DNA from: Istiophorus platypterus
Lineage: Eukaryota; Chordata; Actinopteri; Istiophoriformes; Istiophoridae
Assembly: GCA_016859345.1 (NCBI GenBank)
Contig: CM029120.1
Location: forward strand, 3,636,001-3,700,000
DNA length: 64,000 nucleotides
Direction of reading: 5' to 3'
In this document: positions 20,936 to 33,455 of the stretch, piece by piece
Layout: every line of letters starts with the position of its first letter
How positions within the stretch are numbered: position 1 is the stretch's first letter
Translations under genes and position numbers: made by a program
The notes under the pieces: generated by a model
Seen by the model: only the letters and a program-made list of their open reading frames with translations
Told to the model about the DNA's origin: nothing
Database searches by the model: none

Positions 20936-22320
20936 TGGAGGTCAATCGGGGGGGGGGGGCTCCCACCGCTCGCGTTCTTGACGGGTTTTTGTTTCCACGT
21001 GACGGCCTGTGACGGAGGAGACGGAGCTCATGCACATCCGAGCGACGGATCGAGCCTCGACCATGATAAGGAACCGTGTGTTGTGAAAAAAAACAAAACA
21101 AAAAAAACACCAACCCCCCCCCCGGCGTTCGCGGGCGGTTCTCAACCAGTCGCCGGAATCTGTGCCGAAGTCAAGTCGTTTAAAAACTCAACAAGAACCA
21201 CGGATGGGAAAAGCCAAGGACGCCTCACGTTACTTTATACGAAAGGTCAGATGTTTGGAGCACATGTCCCTTATTAATGACTTCCTCCGCCACCGGGTCC
21301 GGGGAGTCGTTCATAACGGGTTAAATATGTTACAATAAACAAGGAGCAGAAAAACAAGACATATTAGACATATTACAGCCTCATAAAGCGGATACAACTG
21401 AGCTTTTGTCTCCGTCGAGCTTTGCCCGTCGGCCATTTTTTGTGCGGGGGGGTTGTTGGTGGGGGGGTCAGTTTAAAGTTGTGGTGGCTCGGGACCAAAA
21501 CGCTGAACCAAAAGACGGCGAGCGGTTCTCGGTGGGTTCGACGTTTACGGGGGACCCCTCACCACACTAGACATGGAAGCCAGGCCCCTAAATATTGATC
21601 AGTGGGGCATCGTTGGTGCCGATCGGCTGTTGAATATCGCCGGGAAACGAGAGGAAAATGAGTCCAAATGAAAACCGGGGGGGGCACGGTTCCAACAGCA
21701 GTGACCTATAAAGCCTCGGTGAATAATTTGTCAAACCCTCAATGAAACCATCAGTTAAAAGCCCTTTACGACGTGGGGCACAGAGCTGTGCTGGGCTTCC
21801 TCTCGCTCATTACTGCCGAGGCGAACACTGAGTCACAACGGGAAAAATGGGAAACCACACAGATTGTAATTGTTCACGCGGCGGTGGCGGCGTAAACAAT
21901 ACACACACGAGCGTTTCTGTGATTCTTATTTTTTAAATTTTACCCCCCCCCCGCCCTCCTGTTTTGCTATTTATTATTATTGATTATCTGTTTTTTTCCC
22001 TGGGGGGGGCATAATTTTTCAGGGGTGGGGGGCATCTCTCCGAACACCCCGGCCCTGTTTTCTCCTCCCAGAGGAAAAAATGGAAGCGTCTCTGTAATCG
22101 AGACGAAAGAAAAAAAGAAGAAGAAAAAAAAAGAGATTGTTTTCTCAGATGTTCTGTGGCCCCCGCCGTTCCCCGCGGTGACGGTGACAGAGGCATTCTG
22201 GGATAGGCTGTGGCCGCGCTTGGCAGGCCTCGGAGGCGTCGGCGCCGTTTCTCCCGGGACGTCCTGGCACCGCGTCCCAGGCCGCAACGCTGCAGCAGCC
22301 GCCTAATTAAAACCACACCG
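20936..22320. other. non-coding, no gene seen
   Basis: Contains G/C runs near 20949, 21115, 21450, 21943 and 22003, and A-rich stretches near 21090 and 22110. Frames of 100-140 codons cross homopolymers or GC-rich segments and have no domain I recognise. Confidence 0.5.
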
Positions 22321-22379
22321 CTCCTCCTCCTCCTCCTCCTCCTCCTCCTCTTCCTCACCGAGTCACAGCCCCTTCGCCC

Positions 22380-22406
<27 letters not shown>
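22321..22406. repeat. (CTC)n and (CA)n microsatellites
   Basis: Ten CTC units at 22321-22351 and thirteen CA units at 22380-22406, separated by 28 bases. Confidence 0.9.
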
Positions 22407-22410
<4 letters not shown>

Positions 22411-22720
22411 TCCCACTAGGACCCATCTTGAATGCTATTTTGAAATAATTCATACTCTAAGTGTTTGTTTTAACCCCCCCTCGCCACAGCAGAAAGGGGC
22501 GGGGTTTACGGCGTCTGGGTTTGTTGTTTTCTTCTTCTCGCTAGACGGCTCACCGTCAGACGCTCTCTCTCGCAGTCGGCCGGGTCGACTCCTCCGGCGC
22601 TGGCGGTGCTGTCGCATGTGGCGAAACCCGCCCATCTGGCTCCGGAGTCAGTAAGAAATCCAGCCGCTATAAAAGAAGTGTGTGCACATGTGTGCGCATG
22701 TGTGCACGGCCCAGGTCGGA

Positions 22721-22722
<2 letters not shown>
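22407..22722. other. non-coding spacer
   Basis: Short GC-mixed stretch without a supported feature. A TATA-like GCTATAAAAGAAG at 22666-22678 stands alone. Confidence 0.5.
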
Positions 22723-22770
<48 letters not shown>

Positions 22771-22774
22771 CACA
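22723..22774. repeat. (CA)n microsatellite
   Basis: About 25 CA units with one AA interruption; further short CA tracts follow at 22803-22815. Confidence 0.95.
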
Positions 22775-22986
22775 TGCAGAGTGAACTTTTCACTCTGCCC
22801 CAGACACACACACACAAAGTGGTGGGGGCCTGTACATTAAAACATCTTACAACCAAATGTGTTTTTTTCTTCTTCTCTAGTGTCGAGGCTCCTTTCTTTT
22901 CTTTTTTTAGCTTGTTTCTCTTCTTTCATTAGTTGAAATGTCAGCGGTTGTTTGGCTCAAAGACTTAAGGTCGTTACAAAAAAAAA

Positions 22987-22987
<1 letters not shown>

Positions 22988-23045
<58 letters not shown>
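22988..23045. repeat. (AT)n microsatellite
   Basis: About 28 AT units with one AA interruption, preceded by an A run. Confidence 0.95.
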
Positions 23046-23046
<1 letters not shown>

Positions 23047-24475
23047 TCTTTACAAGTCATGTGTGGTTTTGTTTTTAGGCGCCAGTCGACAGCGTCTGAG
23101 CCGACATCGCTGACTTCGCCCCGGCCGTCGTCTTGTGGCATCACAGCTCGGGTCTCATCGGATCGCGGACTCATCACGGTCAGAAAAAATAAAGGGATAG
23201 ATAAATAAATAAATTATTGAATGAATGAATGATTAAATAAAAATCAGATACCCACAATCCAGCGGGGCGTTTCACAGCATCCGGAGCTTCAACCTCACAG
23301 GATCCGCTTGAAGAAGAAGAAGAGGAGGGAGGTGGGGGTGGCGGTGGGGGGGGGGGGGGGGCACTGTAAGTGATCCCAAAATTTACATCATCACTATGCC
23401 CACACACACATACACACGATGACTTTACATTGAAATTCCCAAACTTTTCCAGGACTTTGCCCCAGAACCTCATACCAGGTTTTCATGGCTTGTCATATTC
23501 CATAACATTTGCTCCCTTTTGTGGCTGCGGGAAAACTGTGTCATGGGGCCTTACTGAAGTCGCCCCCACCCCCCTCCACCACCACCACCACCTCCCCCCT
23601 TGCTTGTTAGAGAGAACATACCGAGCTGCAGAAAAATGAAGGAAAAAGGAAAGTAAAGACCGACCGGCAAAACCTAAAATGTTTAAATGTTGGCAAACGC
23701 GTTGGATTTACTCTCCGTCACTCGTGATTCTGTCTGCGTCGTCTCACTCGAGCTGCACGACAGCGTCGCCGATGGTGCTGTTCAATAACAACTACAACAA
23801 AAAAAATAAATTGAATAAATAAATAAATAAATAACAGACCCAGCGAGTGTCATGGAAGGTGCTCAGTAATTAGAAGCATCTTAATCAGCCCAAACTGCAG
23901 AAAATGCATTTCATCCTGGAATTAATCCTTCACTATGCAGCAGAGTTAAATATAAAAAATATATAAATAAAAAAACAGAGTGAATATTCATGAAAAACTC
24001 AATATATGAAAAGAAAGTCAAACAAAAAAAGGGTATTTTCACGCCAGACACACCAAAAAAAAAAAAAAAGGGACGAGGCTTTGCGGCGAGCCGGGCGTCA
24101 GACCGGCGAGAAGACGGAGCTGTGAACAAAATGACAAAACGCCCCCCCAGTCTAATACTGCTTCGTCTAATGTACAGGCTCCGCGTCCTGCCACGAAAAC
24201 GCAGGACGTGAGATGAGACACGATGAGTTTTCTCCTTTGTCCTCGTGCGTGTTATTTTTTTCTACTACTTTAATGCTTTAATCTTTAATACTTTAATCTA
24301 TTCAAGTCATTTTAAATAGACGTGACCGTTGGGCCGTTTGTAGAGGAATCGATAATTCAGAGATCTTGTTTCTCCAGTTTTGCCAAAGCATTTTTTCAAA
24401 GTTGTGCTCAACACATCTAGTTTCAGTCGTGTCTCCTGATCAAGTTTCCCTGTGAGACGGACTTTTTTTTAATAT
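23046..24475. other. non-coding, no gene seen
   Basis: Includes AAAT/GAAT short repeats at 23200-23235, GAA repeats at 23311-23325, a 16-base G run at about 23346-23361, CCA repeats at 23575-23592, AAAT repeats near 23805-23832 and an A run near 24054-24069. No coding frame or mobile element recognised. Confidence 0.55.
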
Positions 24476-24945
24476 CAGTTTTATAAACGCCGGCGCCACG
24501 GGAACATTTTCTAAATCGATCGTTTACACTCGTCCGATTACGTGTGTCAATCTGACACGACAGCCTCCATTTTGTGCCGGCGTTAGCTTAGTTGTCGTCG
24601 CTGTTAAATAAAAGCAAACAAACACGTTTTCCACACTTCAGTCTCGTGGCACAAAACCAAACTGCTGCTCGTCTCCTTTTCAGCGATCCGCTCTAGAGGT
24701 TCTTGTTTTCTTCTGTGAGAAGTGTGATTTTCTTCTGTCGCTCAAACCTTCGACCATCCGCGACGTTTGAAAAGTGTCGGAAGAACGGCGCCCCCATTTT
24801 GTTTCGTGGCTCATTCTTGTTAGAGGCTGACATTCTTCTCAACATCGGTTTTGTTTGTTGTTAATTATGTTTTAAAACCTTGCGTGATAATGTTTTATTG
24901 ATGCTAAATATCATGCGGCACCTTTAAGCTCTGCAACTCTCATCC
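24476..24945 (+). repeat. tandem duplication, copy A (about 470 bp)
   Basis: Shares with the next block, in order, TTTTATARAMGCCGGYGCCA, TTTTCTAAAT, TCGTCCGATTAC, CTCCATT.TGTGCCGG, CGTGGCTCATTCTTGTT, AACATCGGTTT, TTTGTTGTTAA, TTGATGCTRAATAT, GCGGCACCTT and GCA.CTCTC. Copy A carries an additional roughly 150 bp between the CTCCATT and TTCTTGTT segments. Confidence 0.85.
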
Positions 24946-25260
24946 GGTTTTATAGAAGCCGGTGCCATGTGAATGTTTTCTAAATTGTACGTTTACTCTC
25001 GTCCGATTACTTGTGCACACAACACACAAGCTCCATTATGTGCCGGTGCTTAGATGTTGTCGGAAAATTCCCAATTTGTTTTGTGGCTTATTCTTGTTGT
25101 AAGAAATATAAAATGCAGCAAAGCCTGATGGAGGCTGATGTTCTCCTCAACATCGGTTTCATTTGTTGTTAAATATATTTTAGAATCTAATGTGGCAGAT
25201 GCTGCGTTGATGCTGAATATTTACTGCGGCACCTTGTAAATTTCGCAGCTCTCGTCACGG
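24946..25260 (+). repeat. tandem duplication, copy B (about 315 bp)
   Basis: Head-to-tail partner of the preceding block with the same motif order, shortened in the middle. Divergence is substantial, so the event is old. It could be an unrecognised repeat family or a locally duplicated segment. Confidence 0.85.
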
Positions 25261-26045
25261 GACCAGACTCTCGGCAGTACAACGCCGTGCGGCAGCCTTA
25301 TTTTCTTTTTTCTAAAAAGCACTTCCAAGCTTGATTGTGCTGCCAGCAGCTGTTTTGTTTTTTTTCCCCTTTCTTGTTCACGCTGTGAACGAATTGCACC
25401 GGGGATGATTGCGCTCGCCTCCCTGTGCCGCTGCGAGATTTAAGACGTAACCCTCATTGATTTCTTTCTCCCTGAGTGGAGCCCTGCGCACCGGCACACA
25501 CTTTGATATAAGAGGGAGAATCTGTAATTTGTTAGATTGGGTTACACCTAAATTATAGTTTATGGGCTTTTTTTTTTTTTTTTTGCTCTTTGCTTCCGAA
25601 AGAGTCGCTCTCCTCTGCAAATTGGTTTAGCCGTGTTCTTCGTCTTCGTCTTCGGCGTGTGCTCCAGGCGTCGTCGGCATGGCGGAAGGCGATATCCGCC
25701 ACGCGGCCTCGTTTGCACTGGAGACAACGCTGCTCCTCCGAGTGGCCTTGAAAAACTGCGTCCAAGGGAGGAGCCGAGGAGCCTGACTACAACATGGAAA
25801 CTGGGCTCAGTGCGGCTTTTTTATGAGGCATTCGGGTCATAGCAAAGATCCGAGTGACCGAATAAACTGCACTGAACCACGTAGACGGACCCTCTGCGAC
25901 TACAGAACACCAACAGAGCCCCCAAGTTGAGTTTTCATTGGCGGCGGCGGTGGTGGCAGCCCCCCCCCACTTTGGATGCATCCCAATGCACTCATGATGT
26001 GGCCGGGACTGAAATTTTAGTCGTACAAAATGAAATGTCGTCTTT
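25261..26045. other. non-coding, no gene seen
   Basis: Contains a T run at about 25567-25584, CGT/CTTCGT repeats near 25637-25660 and a C run near 25961. No gene. Confidence 0.55.
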
Positions 26046-26079
26046 TCTTCTTCTTCTTCTTCTTCTTTTTCTTCTTCTT
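26046..26079. repeat. (TTC)n microsatellite
   Basis: About 11 imperfect TTC units. The antisense reads as poly-Glu in a 147-codon frame, which is therefore discounted. Confidence 0.9.
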
Positions 26080-28107
26080 TTTTTTTAAAACCACCGGTTT
26101 TGATGGCTAAATAACATCGGGCCGAGCCAAGTGAAGAAAAAAAAAAGGCAAGGCGTGGGAGAAACCCAGAGTCATTACAGAGCCAAATACCGGCGCTAAC
26201 AGCATCACCGCACAGAGGCAATTTAGCCATTATTTATGTTAAGCAGCTAGGCGAGCTAATCCCTAATCTATTTAGCTCATGAGCCGTCCGGCCGGGCTGG
26301 TGGCTCTCCGGCATTGGGAAAGCCACAGGAAAGGAGGGAGCTGAATTTGAGCAGATTTCAAGGTTTGTTTTTTCCTCCAGGTTTGACAAATCTTCCATTG
26401 TGGGGGAGGAAGGCCCCTTCCCCCCGCTCGTGCTCCCGCGGGGACTGGCGTAGCGCCGTAAATCGCGGCCCCCGGCTCGACTCCAGATCGAGGTCGGACC
26501 AGCCAGAGGTGTGGTTGGGCCCAAAGCGGCGGTAAAAGATCAGCACCCCCCCGGGCCCTGCTCCGGAGGTGACCCACCGGTCAGTTGTCATCCGGGGGGA
26601 GGGAGCAACAGGTCTTATCTCAACAGGCCTCAGGTAATATTAACCTTTTGCTGTGATACCTGTACTTTAATATGTGGTAAATTCCCACCGAAGATGAAAA
26701 TTTGGTCTAAATACATGTTAGAAAATGAAGAGAGGCGGCTTGGTTTATGTTTAATGCTGCTTAATTCAGTTTAACATATATTGACAGAAGGGAAAAAACG
26801 GGCACAACTTTTGACGGCACATCACCGTCAGTCGGCGTCTCTTTGTGAACGTCCTCAGTTTCGACCGTTTCACCAACGGCGCCAATGGCGCCAACGGCTA
26901 CGGTTGTGTTACGGTGTAGTCGGTCACCAGTGTCGAGCGGCGGCAAAGTGCCAGACTGGAAATAACCAGCTCCGGACTCCTGGGTAGGTGAACCTGAACC
27001 AGAACCCAGAACACTTTCATTCTTCAGTTTGGAGAAAAACTGATGGATCTCACGCGTCTCCGCTCCCTGCTGGCAAAATCCCGGCGCCTGATTGGTTTGT
27101 GTCGGCTGTGCTAACACGTTCAAAAAAAAAAAAAAGGAGACAGCGATGATGTGGGGTTACCTGGACAGGTGCAGCCTTCGGTCGAAGTTCCTCAGTGTGA
27201 CCGTGAACCACGATGATCACGTACGAACCCGACATCTCCAGGTGGAAAAACAACAACAACCCTGTGCAACGTGAATATGGGTTAAATGAACAACAGGCGG
27301 CTGCCCCCCCCCCCGTCTGCCTCTGTAGTCCATGACAACTCATGATTTATTCCTCTCAGAGGTTGCATAAGCGCATCCCACACACACACACCCACACACA
27401 CATACACACAGTGCGATGACCACTTCCAGAGCCCCCCCCCCCCCCCACTGTTCAACTCTGCTCCTCAGCTTATGTATCATCTGCAGGAACACGACAACAG
27501 TGACGACGGCTATGACGACAACAACGGCAACGACGATGTCGCCGCCGGCGATGACTCACTCTTGCGTGGAACACCTGTGTAGTTGTATCGCGAGCGCCGC
27601 ATCCCTCCGTTCCCTGAGAGGATCAAGGAGAAGGGATTTACGGCCCTTTATTACCCCCCCCCCCCCGACAGTGCAGCGTCAGGCCGCTGTTCTCAGAGAG
27701 GCCATTTATTGCCTCTGGAGAAAGATGAAGCAGAGGAACCCAACAGGAACCCCCCAGCCACCCATGCCGCCACCACCGTGCCCGTTACGGGTTCCCAAAC
27801 CCTCTGGGCTGGTTCTTTTTCCATTTTTTCCCTCCTGCTGCCTGGTGAAGTTTTTCATGGATCCTGGAGCCGCTGAGGAAACAATAACACATCCGTCCCT
27901 CCCGAGGGGACAAGTTCTCCGGGGACGTGTCCTGATTTGACGGGGTCCCGGTCCGATCCGGTTCCCCCTTCGAACCTCTGCGCTTCACCGCGTCGTACTG
28001 TTCCACTGAAACTATACAACGGTCCGACTCGTAATGCAGAGCATATGGGGGGGGGTGCTCCAGTCTAAATAATAATTTAGTTGTAGATTCTGAAAAAAGA
28101 GCCAGTA
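26080..28107. other. non-coding, no gene seen
   Basis: Mixed sequence with a 14-base A run near 27121, C runs near 27305, 27431 and 27653, CA tracts near 27379-27408, and an ACGACAAC/ACGACGAT-type repeat at 27490-27540 that explains a Thr-rich frame. No domain recognised in any frame. Confidence 0.5.
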
Positions 28108-28244
28108 ATGGCTTCATCTGTTATCGAGTTTTATTTACACGGTTCGATAATCATTTACATCCTATTTCTCTTGGGCCAAACGTCTCATCCCGGAGCAGAA
28201 AATTTCGTTCCCAGCGCTGAAGAACAAACAAGAAGGAAGGTCTC

Positions 28245-28281
<37 letters not shown>

Positions 28282-28290
28282 TCTGATCTG
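28108..28290 (+). other. possible first-exon-like frame with (CGG)12 and splice donor
   Basis: A frame beginning MASSVIEFYLHG at 28108 runs through 12 CGG units (28246-28280), giving a run of 12 Arg, then SDLFW and a stop. A strong donor-like TTG|GTGAGTGAG lies at about 28293. Its hydrophobic start (IIIYILFLLG) looks like a membrane segment. I cannot link it to a downstream exon or a family. The CGG array itself is certain; a gene here is speculative. Confidence 0.15.
28246..28280. repeat. (CGG)12 trinucleotide repeat
   Basis: Twelve uninterrupted CGG units. Arrays of this type are often found in 5' untranslated regions and CpG islands. Confidence 0.95.
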
Positions 28291-29589
28291 TTTTGGTGAG
28301 TGAGAAATTTCAGCCTTTTGTTTGTTTGTTTTTTTACTACTCTATCGTTCCTCTCCTGGATTTTTTTTTAAACGAATGTTTCCGTATTTTTTTCTTAATC
28401 TTTTGGCATAAAGAGAACCGGGCTGGTTAATTATAACTATAACAGGAACTTGTGGGCTATCGCTGCCGCCACAGGCCACTTGGCCACAGCTGTGACCCCA
28501 GGAACTCAGGCTCGTTATTCGTTTACAGGAAACCCATTTTACAATACACACTTGATTCATTCATCCATAAGCCCAGATCCTGTATTGAGGTTTTAAATAA
28601 AGAACAACACACGCACACTTTCTAAAATACTCTGAGCTTCACCCTGAATTTTGAAATGAACAACCGAAGCCACATCTTGTTTTTTTATCTAAATGTTGCA
28701 TATCTATAACAGGAGCCCCCGGTCTCCTCACCCCTGCTCAAATTGTATGTATTTTTTGAAATTGAATTTTTCCTCATGTAGTAACTTTTAAGGAGTCGGA
28801 CTTTAGGGCGTCATCAACAGCCACTTGCAGCGAGTAGGTGGTTATTCTCTGCGGGTTTCTGACCCTTGTATCGATCGAAAGATGAAAATTCGAGGATGTT
28901 TTTTTTTCGTGTGTGGAAAAGTCGCCGCTGATAGTTGATTGAGCTGTTCTCCCCCGAAATTACTATATTTTTTCATCAGGAAAGCGGCAATAATTTGAAA
29001 GCCCATCCATAGCTGAACGCCTCCCACCCCCCTGCGGTGCGCTGGAGCCCCGCGTCTGGTCTTTCCGGCGCTGTTGCCTCCGTCGCCGGCCTCCTCCACC
29101 AGTAAATTCCCCGCTGGCGGTTTAATCCCGTAGCCGATGTTCGGGGGGGGGGGTCACATCGCACACAGACATGTCGGCTGACCGGGGCACCCTAATCCCC
29201 CGATATCCCCCATATGGAGCCGCTGAGAGAGGGCCAAGACCTTAGATAAGACCCGGAGAGCGAGGGAGGTATTAGGACGCTGAGAGCACTTTAATGTCTC
29301 TCAGACTCTTTTTTTTTCTCTTGATCTTCCTCCCGCTTGATCTCTGTCTCTCCCTCATGGTGCGTTCGGGTTCGAGGCGAAGAGGCGGATTTTCCTGCGG
29401 TCTGCGTTTGTTTGCTGTATTCGCAGCTGTTGCACAACGGCCATGCAGCAATACTCACGCTCCAAGACAAGAGAGTGTTCCGTGTGAAGATAACAACAGT
29501 TATAATCATAGATAATAATCCGTTTGAGAGTTTAATTAGCCATGTTTACCAAGGATCAACAGCCAAGCCAGCGGCTCCACTTTGAAAGG
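28291..29589. other. non-coding, no gene seen
   Basis: AT-rich in the first half, mixed later, with a G run near 29144-29153. No gene or repeat identified. Confidence 0.5.
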
Positions 29590-29735
29590 TGCTTCTGCAT
29601 CGAACCTACGTCGTTAGCTTTTATACTTCTGCGTCGGCGTAGCTCTGCGGTTACACCGCTAGTTGAGCCACTGCTTTCCACGAGATCGTTTGCGTTTCTC
29701 GGCGTTCGTCTGCGTTTCTCGGCGTGCTTGGTAGC
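29590..29735 (+). mobile_element. fragment related to a Harbinger-type MITE
   Basis: Carries TTCTGCATCGAACCTACG and TTTATACTTCTGCGTCGGCG. These resemble the terminal sequence TTTATGCTCCTGCGTCGAAC of the MITE at 40714. A local duplication TGCGTTTCTCGGCGT occurs at about 29690 and 29711. No intact second terminus or target duplication was found, so this is a partial or heavily diverged copy. Confidence 0.35.
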
Positions 29736-31714
29736 TTGCTAGCTGGTTGAGGAGGATCTCGTTTCAGGTACACCGTAAAAAAAAAAAAAAAATCTCAACT
29801 CAACATCCACTTACTAGAATTTTTCTAGAACTTTTAACAAAAATCACATCGTCTTCATCAGTGGAATGGAGCTGACTCGTGGAGACGGATCTGTCGAAGG
29901 CGTGAGCCGTTAATAATGGGTGAAACGGAAGCAGATGCAATCGTGGTCGAGCAGGGAAGCGACGCGGACAGAAACTCAGGGAAAGAAAGCTAGTAAGGGG
30001 ACCTTGAGTTGGGCCTGCCCCCCCCCCCGGCACTTTTCACTTGCGACGTGCTGCCGGTAAAACTCGCTCCGGATGAACCATTACTTCTCCAGCTCACTGG
30101 TTTATTTTCAGACTATTTTTCCCACTGTCCCTTCTCCAAATATTTCCCCTAAAATACTCGATTTATTTTTTTCCACTCGTCTTACATTTACATTTACCTT
30201 TTTTTTTTTTTTACACCGAACGAAGCAAACTTCCAACTCCTCACTTTCGCATCTTTCTGTTTATTCATTGATGTCTCTCTCGTCTGGTTCTCACTTCATC
30301 TCACCCCCCCCACCTTACTCACACACACAGACACACACACACACTTTCCTAGTCTCTAATTTTTTATTTCTTTTCCCTGCTGCTCTCTTTAAGCCTGCGA
30401 GGCTTCGGCGAGTGGGGGGGGGACTGATGGTGGAAGAATGATGGGGGGAGATGGGTCTGTTTGAAGCATCGCAGCGGAAATCCAGAGTCCTCACTGTGTG
30501 TGTGAAGCATATGGAGAGCACATGGCTGGATACTCTCTCTCTCTCTCTATCTGTATCCCACTTCCTCTCCATCTCCCCCCCTCTGGGGTGGGGGGGGGGC
30601 ACTCTGAGGACAGTCCAACCCCCCCCCCCACCCCTACTTCACTCTGGACATAAGTTGCGAGGCTTAGTTGTGCCCATCAAATCCCCCCCCCCCGAAATGG
30701 CCGCCTCTATTTTTAGGGCTCCGACTTCCTCCCCTTTTTTTTTTCGGGGGGGATGCGGCACAGTTCACTCGCCCAAAAGTCCGACCGCCCGATTGGCGTG
30801 CGAGGTGAGGTGAGGAAAAACAAACCGGACGGATGGATGAGGGAGCAGGTTGTTGGGGGGGGGGGGATAGAGAGAGCTTCAGTTCAGTTAATCTGTCATG
30901 TGGCAGAAACAGCAGCCTGAATTTTGTACAGCCTGTTAGCTGTGTACTGTGTTCATCATGCATATCCAGAGACCGACGCTGCCTCTCAGCAACCGCTGGT
31001 CAGACTTCCAGCGAGTTAAGTTTTGTTTTACGATTACAAGAACAGAGGGGTTTTTGTTGGGGGTTTTGTGGGGTTTTTTTTTCCCTTTTCGACTCTGGAC
31101 CAACAAACTGACTGACAATCTGAACCCGATCTGAACGATGTCTTCCCGTTCCCCGCGGGGGTTTCCCCCCGAACCCCGGAAGGTGTCGGGCCCGGCCCCG
31201 AGGAAGCTTCCCCCCCGCGTGCCGCCCTCCGCCCCATGTCTTCATGGCGGGCACGCATTTTTTTTCTCGTTTTTTCCAGACTTCTTTTTACTTCGTCGCG
31301 CCGACAGCTTCGCATATTGAATCATCAAAAGGCCAACAAAAGGTCAACAATCGAAGAGCGCTAGTAAAGGTCAACTTTTTTCTTTTACACTGAGGGAACC
31401 AGAAGTGGCTGCTTTTATCTGCAGAAGAGAAAAAAAGGAATGACAATATTCGCCCTGCTGCATGTGGCGAGGAGGATGACCCCCCCCCCCGCTGATAAGA
31501 AATCACTATTCCATAGCCGTATTTTTTGTCTTATTTTGAAAGGTTTGCATGTAACCCAATCACACTGGGGATTTGTCTAAATGGCGGCGAATGTTCAGGA
31601 CATTTCTCACTTCACCAACGCCCACTTTGGGCCCTTTCGCATGTCGTTTACCACTGCTTTGGTTAGGGGTTAGGGTTCGGGTGGTGGTGGTGGTGGTGGG
31701 GCAAGAAGTAGAAA
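29736..31714. other. non-coding with many poly-C/G runs
   Basis: G or C runs of 8-12 bases near 30020, 30590, 30619, 30684, 30854 and 31480. An A run lies near 29779, a T run near 30200, CT at 30533-30548 and GGT repeats near 31681-31698. A TTAGGGGTTAGGGTT at 31662-31676 is telomere-like but only two units. No gene. Confidence 0.55.
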
Positions 31715-32130
31715 CATGACGTTGCGTGAAATATCACAGGAAAAGCAAAGGAACGCGTGGCGATAACAAATAAAATGACCTAAGGGAACTGGTGTTTTTA
31801 CCCACTGCTGATACCAGGCCGTTCCGTTCCCCTTCCTTAGCTCAAAGCACCGTCTTTTATAATTGCAGCTGAGTGTAATCCTGTAGAATAACCAGTCTAC
31901 AGCTCTGTGTTGGAGCCTCGTGTTGCACATAGTTCAGTTAAGGAGCAGCATTTTTCTCTTTATGGACTTACGGACTTGTTTTGTAACCTTTTCCTCAATG
32001 TTAAGAACAAATATGATATATTTGGAGTTTTTTTTCGTTAGAAAAGTGTCAATTATGAGCCTTAATTATAGTTATATGAGTTATATAAGGGCTTTTTTCG
32101 CTTCTTTGCTGTATAAGTAGATCGAGTTCT
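31715..32130. promoter_or_regulatory. candidate conserved non-coding block
   Basis: Repeat-free, moderately AT-rich, with AACAAATAAAATGACC, TTTTATAATTGCAGC, AACAAATATGATATATTTGG (inner AAATATGATATATTT nearly palindromic), GTCAATTATGAGCC and TTAATTATAG. Short frames inside are not convincing. Visual call. Confidence 0.3.
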
Positions 32131-32490
32131 ATGGCAGCGAAGCCCGGGCTCTTGGTGAACCGTCACACGTCTCACGGCACGCTCCGTGCCAACCGCCGAA
32201 TCATCAGGAATGTTTGTTGAGCTTTACGATACCCGTAATTTATGCACAAATATTGGATCTGGAACCGGCTCCGGTTTACTCGGAGACGGTTACGGCCATC
32301 CCGCTCCCGAGAGCCCACGGGCCAGCCTGCCAGGAGCCCCTCCGACTCGCTCGTCATCGCGTGGTTGCACGGAGTCCCGACCGTAAACTACAATTACTCC
32401 ACATTCCAGGTTGGCTTGTGGTCGTCCACTGCGTCTACATCGCCCCAATTAGCTTTTCCCGGGCTTTGGACTGCAGGGAGGCATCCGCCC
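32131..32490. other. unassigned unique sequence
   Basis: GC-mixed with GTAATTTATGCACAAATATT near 32236 and overlapping plus-strand frames of up to 131 codons at 32214-32609. They have no recognisable domain and sit in three different phases, so I do not call a gene. Confidence 0.4.
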
Positions 32491-32730
32491 TCTCGGCCGC
32501 TTGTGGTCACACAACTATTCCATTTATTTATCGTCTAAGCATTGTTTGTGGGCCTGTGGCTTCAGCGTTCCCTGGAGTTGTTGCTTGGGCGGCCAACGCA
32601 ACATTCTGATGGAAACCATTGGTACACATCACCGGGGAGGGGGGAGAGCCGTCATCACATTTTTTTGCCAGCCAAAATTAAGGAATGTCAGCCTTACCCT
32701 GATGGCCTCTTTGTGATTGAGTAGCAAGTG
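32491..32730. promoter_or_regulatory. candidate conserved non-coding block
   Basis: Contains ACTATTCCATTTATTTATCG, GCATTGTTTGTGG (forkhead-like), GAAACCATTGG and AAAATTAAGGAATG in repeat-free context. Confidence 0.25.
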
Positions 32731-33455
32731 CCCCCCGGGGAAACTGTCATTTCATGTCCTCCGTCAGGCGAAGGAAGCAGAGCACGACAGGGTGGTGATG
32801 AAACTCAGAAAGAGAAAACTCTGAAAGAGTCTCCTCGGCTCAGGGTGCAGTCGTGGCCTTGGGACGGAATGAAGGGGGATCGCCGTCTGGAATCCCTCGG
32901 ACCGCAGGTGCGACATTGCGCCGGGCCAGATAAAAAGTAAGCACCACGAACGCGGTAGTTCAAAAGCCTGGCTGCAAGGGATTGAGCGGCACGCAAAAAA
33001 GACCCCAGCTTCACGACTGTGGTATTTGAGTTTGTGCCAGAACTCCCGGAAGACGGGGGTCTGGGTCTGTGGCTCCTGTGAAACTGGGTCGAACCAGGGA
33101 AACTGTTTCTCTTTTTCATTAACCTGGGTTCACTAACGGGTTGAAATGGTAACTGCTTCCCCAAGGCCGTTACTGCACCGTCGTCCAGGATGTCACATCC
33201 GTGGAAGTCGCATTAAGGTTTCCCTTAGATGGAACTTAGGGACCTTGCCCAGGTCACTGAAACCCAAATAGCCCCCCCCCCCCCCGGACATACCTTTGGT
33301 CGCGTTGTGTAGACTGAATGATCAGAATACCTCCAACACTATGAGTGTATATTCCATGAGATGTTTCCCTGGTTTAAGTGGCCCTCATCAGGGATATACT
33401 TTCAATCCTGCTGCTCTGTAACCTTCCGTGAACCTTCTGGATTACGCCACCATAT
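32731..33455. other. non-coding, no gene seen
   Basis: Mixed sequence with a 14-base C run at 33272-33285. No feature beyond that. Confidence 0.5.

Noticed and set aside
31662..31676. Telomere-like TTAGGGGTTAGGGTT
   Set aside because: Only two units and not an array; similar chance match at 18238.
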